From NCBI GenBank assembly GCA_965277875.1, contig CBDIDV010000002.1, forward strand, positions 3,100,001 through 3,164,000: DNA of 64,000 bases, written 5' to 3'. Below are positions 59,362-64,000 of the stretch, in pieces. Under the pieces are notes generated by a model, which ran no database searches, was not told where the DNA came from, and was given only the letters and a program-made list of their open reading frames with translations. Source of the DNA: CAWFQB01 sp965277875. GTDB lineage: Bacteria > Armatimonadota > Chthonomonadetes > Chthonomonadales > Chthonomonadaceae. Within the stretch, counting starts at the first letter, position 1; each line of letters starts with the position of its first letter. The position numbers and the translations under genes are program-made.

Positions 59362-60660
59362 CTAGCCCCGGCGCGGGTTGCGCTTGCTTTCGAGCAGGCG
59401 CATGGCGGTTTCGCGGTCGGTGCAGAGGTCATGCACGATAGGCTGGCTCCAGCCCATTGCCTGCCACTCCAGTACGGAACGTATGGCGTCCACTTTGGTC
59501 GCGCCGCCGGCGACGACAACCACTTTGGGAACCAGGTACAACTGCTCGAACGTGACGGACAGCAAACGGTCGTTGATGCCGTTGACCAGACCTTCCAGTT
59601 CGGTCAGAACAGCCGGAGGAAGCTGCTTGCGCGCGGCCAGCGTGATGAACAGGCGGTTGCACAGGTCGCCGATGATGCAGCCCACGCCCTGCTTGCCGTT
59701 GCTGCTGTGCTTTTCAATCAGGTCAATCATGCGGCCCAGTTCCGGCTGGAGGTTGCCCAGCATCGGCTCATGCAGGCCCACGATGAAACGGTGTCCCGAC
59801 TTGGGCCGCACGCCGCCGATGCCCACAAGGGCGAGGGTCGGCACGAACACCTCGTCGTCCTCGATGATGTTGCCGTTCGACGTGACGTTCTGCTTGGATT
59901 TCTCTTCCCACACCTGCGGCGAGATCCAGCGCCCCGGCCCCTCGGCCAGCCAATCAGCGATCATCTCCGGTGACTTGACGGCCACCGGCAGGCTCAGGCG
60001 GATCAACTGCGCGTCGGGAAAAGCGCGGGCCAGCCACGCGCCGCTGATGTCGGCGTCCATGGCGCGGCGCGCGTCCGGGCTTTCCATGCTCCACACCTCG
60101 GCAGCGATGTTGCCGTTCATCGAAACCACCTTGACGCCGCGTACATTGCGCTTGTCGAAGATGTGCTTGTTGAACAGGCTTTCACACGCATAGAATACGG
60201 CGCGCCCTGACGAAAGGGCCACGATCTCGTTCTGGCGCACAATCGTGTCCAGGTAATCGGAACATAACTGGCCGAGCGCCTGATGCAGGCGGTCGTCGGC
60301 AAGGCTGCTTTCCAGCGCCTCCTCATGTCCGGTCGTATCGGCCACGATTGCCGACTGAAGTTCGTAAGCCGCAACAAGTTCGCGCTCCAGATGATCCAGG
60401 CGCGGCGGCTTGAAGGGCGCGTTTTCATCTATATGTACGCGCACGATGCCCGTATCCAATGCGAAGCGATACAAACGAGAAACCGTGCTGGCATCTATAT
60501 GTGACAGACCCGGCTCGGTTTTCGTCAACTGCTGCAAAATCTCTTTTTGTTCGAGGCGGTCTACCAACACCATTTTTGCAATACGCGCCGCAAGGCGTCT
60601 TCTATCGGTTGGGTCCAGGGCGGGTCTGCGCCCGCGCCGCTTGTCCCCTGTGGTCGTCAT
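59362..60660 (-). CDS. SorC/DeoR-type sugar-binding transcription regulator
   Basis: The 432 residues have an N-terminal HTH (RRLAARIAKMVLVDRLEQKE, then LSHIDASTVSRLYRFA) and a C-terminal sugar-binding domain of the SorC family (VALSSGRAVFYACESLF, LALVGIGGVRPKSGH, GDLCNRLF, VVVVAGGATKVDAIRSVLE). ATG 60660 with AAAGGA upstream is preferred over the longer frame. It would bind a phosphorylated sugar and control a catabolic operon that is not next to it here. Confidence 0.88.
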   Translation of the reverse strand: MTTTGDKRRGRRPALDPTDRRRLAARIAKMVLVDRLEQKEILQQLTKTEPGLSHIDASTVSRLYRFALDTGIVRVHIDENAPFKPPRLDHLERELVAAYELQSAIVADTTGHEEALESSLADDRLHQALGQLCSDYLDTIVRQNEIVALSSGRAVFYACESLFNKHIFDKRNVRGVKVVSMNGNIAAEVWSMESPDARRAMDADISGAWLARAFPDAQLIRLSLPVAVKSPEMIADWLAEGPGRWISPQVWEEKSKQNVTSNGNIIEDDEVFVPTLALVGIGGVRPKSGHRFIVGLHEPMLGNLQPELGRMIDLIEKHSSNGKQGVGCIIGDLCNRLFITLAARKQLPPAVLTELEGLVNGINDRLLSVTFEQLYLVPKVVVVAGGATKVDAIRSVLEWQAMGWSQPIVHDLCTDRETAMRLLESKRNPRRG

Positions 60661-60709
60661 TCTGCTAAATCCTTTCACCCCGCACACGCGCGTACCAGTA
60701 TCTTCTATT

Positions 60710-60737
60710 ATTATAGCAGATGCAAGCGGTGAACAAA
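60710..60737 (-). promoter_or_regulatory. Probable promoter of the SorC-type gene
   Basis: On the minus strand TATAAT (60715-60710) has TTTGTT (60737-60732) 16 bases upstream. The transcript would begin near 60703, 43 bases before the start codon. Confidence 0.45.
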
Positions 60738-60938
60738 GCAAGGCTAATTGAGATTTCAGGCAGATTTTTGCATTGCAGTCGCATCAATCGCATATTCTGG
60801 CAATGTTTTTGGGGTTAAAAGAGAAGTCTAAAGTGGCATAAGAGGGACGAAGCGCACGGAGAGCAGGTGGTATATAGCAGTTCATCTAAATAAGCACGTG
60901 AAATTCTTAAAATAATCGGCATTTTGTGGCATATACTA

Positions 60939-60967
60939 TTGACACAGAATGCGAACCGTGGCATAAT
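60939..60967 (+). promoter_or_regulatory. Near-consensus promoter of the predicted small RNA
   Basis: TTGACA (60939-60944) is full consensus and CATAAT (60962-60967) differs in one base; the spacer is 17. Nothing coding follows on this strand before a terminator. Confidence 0.7.
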
Positions 60968-60973
60968 AAACGC

Positions 60974-61073
60974 GAAGGTATCCTTCTTTCTCGTCCTCAG
61001 ATTAATTTGTCTCCAGACCGCTCCTGCGGTTTGCAGTCAGCCCGGCTTCAATGGCGAAGCCGGGCATTTTTTT
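60974..61073 (+). ncRNA. Predicted orphan small RNA, about 100 nt
   Basis: A promoter at 60939-60967 is followed by an intrinsic terminator (GCCCGGCTTC 61040-61049, GAAGCCGGGC 61056-61065, then seven T). The RNA would start with an unpaired pyrimidine-rich stretch (TCCTTCTTTCTCGTCCTC, about 60981-60998), then a small hairpin ACCGC-TCCT-GCGGT (61017-61030) and the terminator. The stretch can pair with AGGA/GGAGG ribosome sites. No open frame longer than a few codons with a ribosome site lies inside. No known Rfam class is recognised. The opposite-strand M48 gene ends at 61116. Confidence 0.6.
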
Positions 61074-61115
61074 GTCGCTGCTCTTATTGTCTGATCCTGA
61101 TTCCGCTTGCAGGCG

Positions 61116-62093
61116 CTACCGGGAGGAAGGAACCGGGGGCAGGGGCTGTCCGCAGTCGGGGCAGAAGCGGAAGGTGACGTTGTCGGTTCTCTGGCCGCAG
61201 TTAGCGCAGACGCGCCGCCCCGCATCCACATCCTTGCGCGGGTACTCGCCTCTTAGCAGCCGCTTGAAGTCTTCGGACTCGCCCCAGTCGCGCATCTCGC
61301 GGGCGCGGGCGGCGGGAAACGGGAACGGCTGTGTGGCGATCATCCGAAACTTGTAGTACATGCTGAGCAGGTCTTCGTCCAGGTCCTCGAACAGGTCGGC
61401 CTGCTTGGTAAACTCCACGACGCTCAGGTCGTCCATCATCTTTTGCGTACCGCCCACAAGCTTGAGCAGAGCGCCGATGCTGATGCTCGGCTCCTGCACG
61501 ACAAGCACACCCGCGCGATCCGCCGTCAGTTCCGACTTACGGAACCACGCATAAAATGCGTACAGCAGGCCCTGCGTGAGCAGGCTGGTCGGGACAGGAA
61601 ACAGCCGGGTCAGTTCCGTCAGCGAGTCGGCGAGGACGCGGGCCACGGTGCGGTACAGCATGTGTTCCGCCTTGATGTGGCCGAGTTCGCGCCCGATCAC
61701 GTGCAGCCGCTCCTCGTCGCCCAACAGATCCACCATTGCCGTCGTCATCACGATGGTGTGACGCTGCATTCCGAACGCGATGGCTCCGGGCTGCGGGTTC
61801 TGGCTCAGGTAGAATTCGGGTTCCGGCACATCGAGTACGGCGCAGGCCTCGCGCAGATCGTTGTACAGGCGCGAACACTGGCGCGGCGAGACGCGGATGG
61901 CGTCGCCCGCATATTGCAGGCGCACATAACGCTCGATGCCGATGTCGCTCAGGGAGCGGATAAGTTTGTCCAGGCCCGGTGTGCGGCGCAGGGTTTCGAG
62001 GGCGGCGCGGTCGCCGGGATGCTCGAAAGCGCTGGAGGCCAGGCCGGGAAAGCGCAGGCGCGCGGGTATGGCAAGCGGGGGCGTGGCAGTCAT
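61116..62093 (-). CDS. M48 family peptidase-like protein with altered HExxH motif and C-terminal zinc ribbon
   Basis: The 325 residues follow the M48/HtpX-like plan (YLSQNPQPGAIAFGMQRHTI, then the motif region, SELTADRAGVLVVQ with the third-ligand Glu, and LLKLVGGTQKMMDD). The motif reads VIGRELGHIKAEH: Arg (CGC) stands where the first His of HExxH should be, so zinc binding and catalysis are probably lost. A C-terminal zinc ribbon CANCG...CPDCG follows. Its ATG overlaps the stop of the upstream gene (ATGA, 62090-62093), so the two are coupled. Confidence 0.88.
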   Translation of the reverse strand: MTATPPLAIPARLRFPGLASSAFEHPGDRAALETLRRTPGLDKLIRSLSDIGIERYVRLQYAGDAIRVSPRQCSRLYNDLREACAVLDVPEPEFYLSQNPQPGAIAFGMQRHTIVMTTAMVDLLGDEERLHVIGRELGHIKAEHMLYRTVARVLADSLTELTRLFPVPTSLLTQGLLYAFYAWFRKSELTADRAGVLVVQEPSISIGALLKLVGGTQKMMDDLSVVEFTKQADLFEDLDEDLLSMYYKFRMIATQPFPFPAARAREMRDWGESEDFKRLLRGEYPRKDVDAGRRVCANCGQRTDNVTFRFCPDCGQPLPPVPSSR

Positions 62094-63796
62094 GCCGTTT
62101 CCTTTCTGTTGGTGGCGTCCGTGTCTGGGGCTGTGTCGCTCGTCGCGCCGGATGTGCCGGACTGCGCCGCTTCGGTCGTTGGCGGCGGCGTGTCATTCGG
62201 CGCGGGCGCACCTGAACCGGCATTGTCAACCACAGGGCTGGCGTCAGGACTGGTACTGTGATTAGTATTGAAGTCTACGTTGTCGTCGCCGGTTGGCGCG
62301 TTTCCCGCTGACGTAAACGTATCGTGTCCGACGCCATCAGGAGATCCATCTGATCCGTCCGCTGCGGAGTGCGGCGTAAAAGCCTCCGTAGTATCGTCGC
62401 GTACAACGTCGCCAACGTCCTCCTGCACCTCAAAGCCAGTCCCAACGGAACCCGGAAACTGTTCGTCGGGCGTGTCGCTGAAAGGCAGTTCCCCGAACGC
62501 TTGTTCATCGTATTGCTCGAAGGCCACGCCGCCCGTCCCCGCCGCGTCCTGCGCCTGAACCGGCTCATCGGGCGCGAACATGTCGTCATACGAGACCGTC
62601 TCGAATGAAGCGTCTGCTGAAGAGTCGGCAGCGTCGGCGAGATCAAGCCCGGCAGAAGCGGCATTATCTTGTTCTGTTCCCTGCCCCCTGTCCGCTGTTC
62701 CCTGCTCCGCCTCACCGGGCAGGGGCTTGGCCTCGTCCGTGGGCGTGAACAGGCTGTCGTCGGCGAGGGAGGCAAAGTCAGCGTCGTCCTGCGCGTTCAT
62801 GCCGCCCGCAAGCGTGTTTGACTCGCCTGAAACAGCGTCTTCCGCAACAACGCCTATGACACCGTCCGCGCTGACAGTAATGCCCGTCTCGCCGGATGCC
62901 GCCTCAACTGCTTCCTCTGTGTCCTCCAAGACGTCTTCCGTGTCCCCGCCCGATGTGGGCAGGGCGAAGCCGAACTCGGCGGGCAGATCGTCGCGCTCGT
63001 AGGCGAAATCGGTTTCGCGCACAATCGTCATTTCAGGCGTGTACGCTTCGCCAACGCCGCCAAATGCTGCACTGGCTTCCCCGCCTGCTGTCGGCAGAAC
63101 GCCCGCCGTGCCTTCCGCAAGCGGGGCCTCGTCCGGCACGGCAATCGTGATGCCCGTGTGCGCGAGGGTAGGCGTCTCGGCATCCGCCTGCACATTGGAA
63201 CTGCGGGACGGCTGAATCGTGCCGCAAAACGGACAGAACTTGTAGGGCTGTTCCAGAACATGATCGCACTGCGGACACAGGGAATGTGTGGGCGAAATGG
63301 GCGTTTTGCGCCGCGCCGTGGTCAGCGAGTCGAACAGTTCCGCCATGTTCTTCGCGCCCGCAAAGTTAAGCTGTCCTCGCAGGCGCAGGCGCACGTACAG
63401 GCCGTTTTCCAGGTGCAGGATCAAGCGGCAGGCGAGTTCGCCGCCATACGTTTCGATGTCCGTGAACGTGACACGGGCGATCTTGTCGAAGGTATACGCG
63501 TGGGGCAGCATCTGGCTGGGCCGGCCCGTGGTATGCTGCACATGCTGCACCAAAAAGCGCTTTTCGGTCAGAGCGACATTGACAAACGGCGCGAAAAAGG
63601 CTTCGGGGCCGACGTTAAGCTTGCTTTTCCAGCCGCCCGCGATGCGGGCGCGGGCGAAGGCGAGAAGCTGCTCGTCCTTTTCCAGCAAGGGGCGCGTACC
63701 GGCAAGGATGTTGGCCTGCTCGGCGCGGCGGGCCGCTTTGAGAAGCGCCTCCTTCTCCTGGCGCGTTTTGGGTTTGACCGGGGTGGATTGTGCCAT
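62090..63796 (-). CDS. Unknown protein: PH-like domain, zinc ribbon and long acidic region
   Basis: From ATG 63796 (568 residues) the protein begins with a basic helix (PKTRQEKEALLKAARRAEQA), a PH-like domain (about 35-135: LAFARARIAGGWKSKLNVGP, EKRFLVQHVQHTTGRPSQML, YTFDKIARVTFTDIETYGGE), a zinc ribbon (CPQCDHVLEQPYKFCPFCG, about 155-173) and some 390 residues of Glu/Asp/Ala/Thr/Gly-rich low-complexity sequence. The PH-like part suggests lipid or protein binding; the acidic part is likely disordered. It is coupled to the M48-like gene and both have zinc ribbons, so they probably act together. No family name is recognised. Confidence 0.75.
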   Translation of the reverse strand: MAQSTPVKPKTRQEKEALLKAARRAEQANILAGTRPLLEKDEQLLAFARARIAGGWKSKLNVGPEAFFAPFVNVALTEKRFLVQHVQHTTGRPSQMLPHAYTFDKIARVTFTDIETYGGELACRLILHLENGLYVRLRLRGQLNFAGAKNMAELFDSLTTARRKTPISPTHSLCPQCDHVLEQPYKFCPFCGTIQPSRSSNVQADAETPTLAHTGITIAVPDEAPLAEGTAGVLPTAGGEASAAFGGVGEAYTPEMTIVRETDFAYERDDLPAEFGFALPTSGGDTEDVLEDTEEAVEAASGETGITVSADGVIGVVAEDAVSGESNTLAGGMNAQDDADFASLADDSLFTPTDEAKPLPGEAEQGTADRGQGTEQDNAASAGLDLADAADSSADASFETVSYDDMFAPDEPVQAQDAAGTGGVAFEQYDEQAFGELPFSDTPDEQFPGSVGTGFEVQEDVGDVVRDDTTEAFTPHSAADGSDGSPDGVGHDTFTSAGNAPTGDDNVDFNTNHSTSPDASPVVDNAGSGAPAPNDTPPPTTEAAQSGTSGATSDTAPDTDATNRKETA

Positions 63797-64000
63797 TAGG
63801 TTTCTTTCGTATGTCCCGGCGGCTCGGTTTGCGCGCAAGGCGTACCGGCGGGTTTTATGCGCGTCACCACGGCGTCGGGTGTCTGCCGGTGTCGCTCGCG
63901 AATCAGAGTGAATTAGAGTAAATCAAAGTGAATGCCAGTGCGGGATGTTCTGATTACGCTACGGACGAGGCGGGCAGCAAGTTTCGCGCAACAGTGGGAA
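63797..64000. other. Leader region at the window end
   Basis: No gene is seen. Short AGTGAAT/AGAGTAAAT direct repeats lie near 63906-63934. The window ends here. Confidence 0.4.

Noticed and set aside
60926..61177. 83-codon frame over the small RNA
   Set aside because: It would include the promoter and the terminator hairpin and has no ribosome site.

Overview
The window is about 60% GC and reads as a chromosomal segment of a free-living, Gram-negative-type bacterium with a large genome. The DUF1549/DUF1553 plus DUF1501 pair, the PilM-N-O-P-Q cluster full of Gly/Pro-rich segments, and the many SDR, aldo/keto reductase and sugar-isomerase genes point towards Armatimonadota or a neighbouring planctomycete/verrucomicrobial-type lineage. 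That placement is inference; no rRNA gene is present to settle it. Genes lie on both strands in small operons, and TTG/GTG starts are common when Shine-Dalgarno positions are taken into account.

Layout. 1-4.6 kb: an exported DUF1549/DUF1553 protein and its Tat-exported DUF1501 partner. 4.7-7.3 kb: an accessory patch of four unknown small genes, then a stand-alone HYD1-type ADP-ribosyltransferase toxin with its DUF6881 partner, lying between two copies of the 5' region of an SDR gene. 7.5-9.5 kb: that SDR and a sugar phosphate isomerase/epimerase. 9.5-21.5 kb (minus strand): a molybdenum hydroxylase locus with XdhC, three paralogous molybdopterin subunits, one FAD subunit and one Tat-exported 2Fe-2S subunit. 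An orphan HicB-like protein, an O-methyltransferase and a cysteine-poor AhpD/CMD-like protein sit among them, with an AraC regulator facing outwards. 22.7-29.7 kb: redox and housekeeping enzymes, a second AraC regulator, an HMA protein, an acetyltransferase and an isochorismatase. 29.9-37.9 kb (minus): pilM-N-O-P, an STN-only Gly-rich protein and a secretin, behind a strong promoter at 38157-38185. 38.3-42.8 kb (minus): a DegT aminotransferase remnant, ligA, thiamine pyrophosphokinase and an unknown protein. 43-46 kb: membrane proteins including a TMTC-like GT-C/TPR protein, a 59-codon gene and a xisH remnant. 46.3-50.8 kb: exported proteins of unknown function. 50.8-52.1 kb: an IS3-family element. 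52.2-58.9 kb: a small RHP-repeat protein, an acetyltransferase, leuB, a RelBE-type module with an extra zinc-finger part, an orphan CdiI-type immunity gene, a sulfatase-modifying-factor-like protein and an MFS transporter. 59.3-63.8 kb: a SorC-type regulator, a probable small RNA, and an M48-like protein with a damaged HExxH motif translationally coupled to a large zinc-ribbon protein.

The points most worth following up are these. (1) The HYD1/DUF6881 module is driven by a perfect TTGACA-17-TATAAT promoter whose -35 box lies in the remnant of a truncated SDR gene. (2) A perfect consensus promoter at 46227-46255 heads a leader in which every 15-nt tandem repeat carries a copy of the complement of the ribosome binding site. 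(3) A promoter plus terminator at 60939-61073 predicts an orphan small RNA of about 100 nt. (4) Gly/Pro/Ala-rich segments have spread through all components of the pilus alignment complex. (5) Three Mo-subunit paralogues share one set of electron-transfer subunits.
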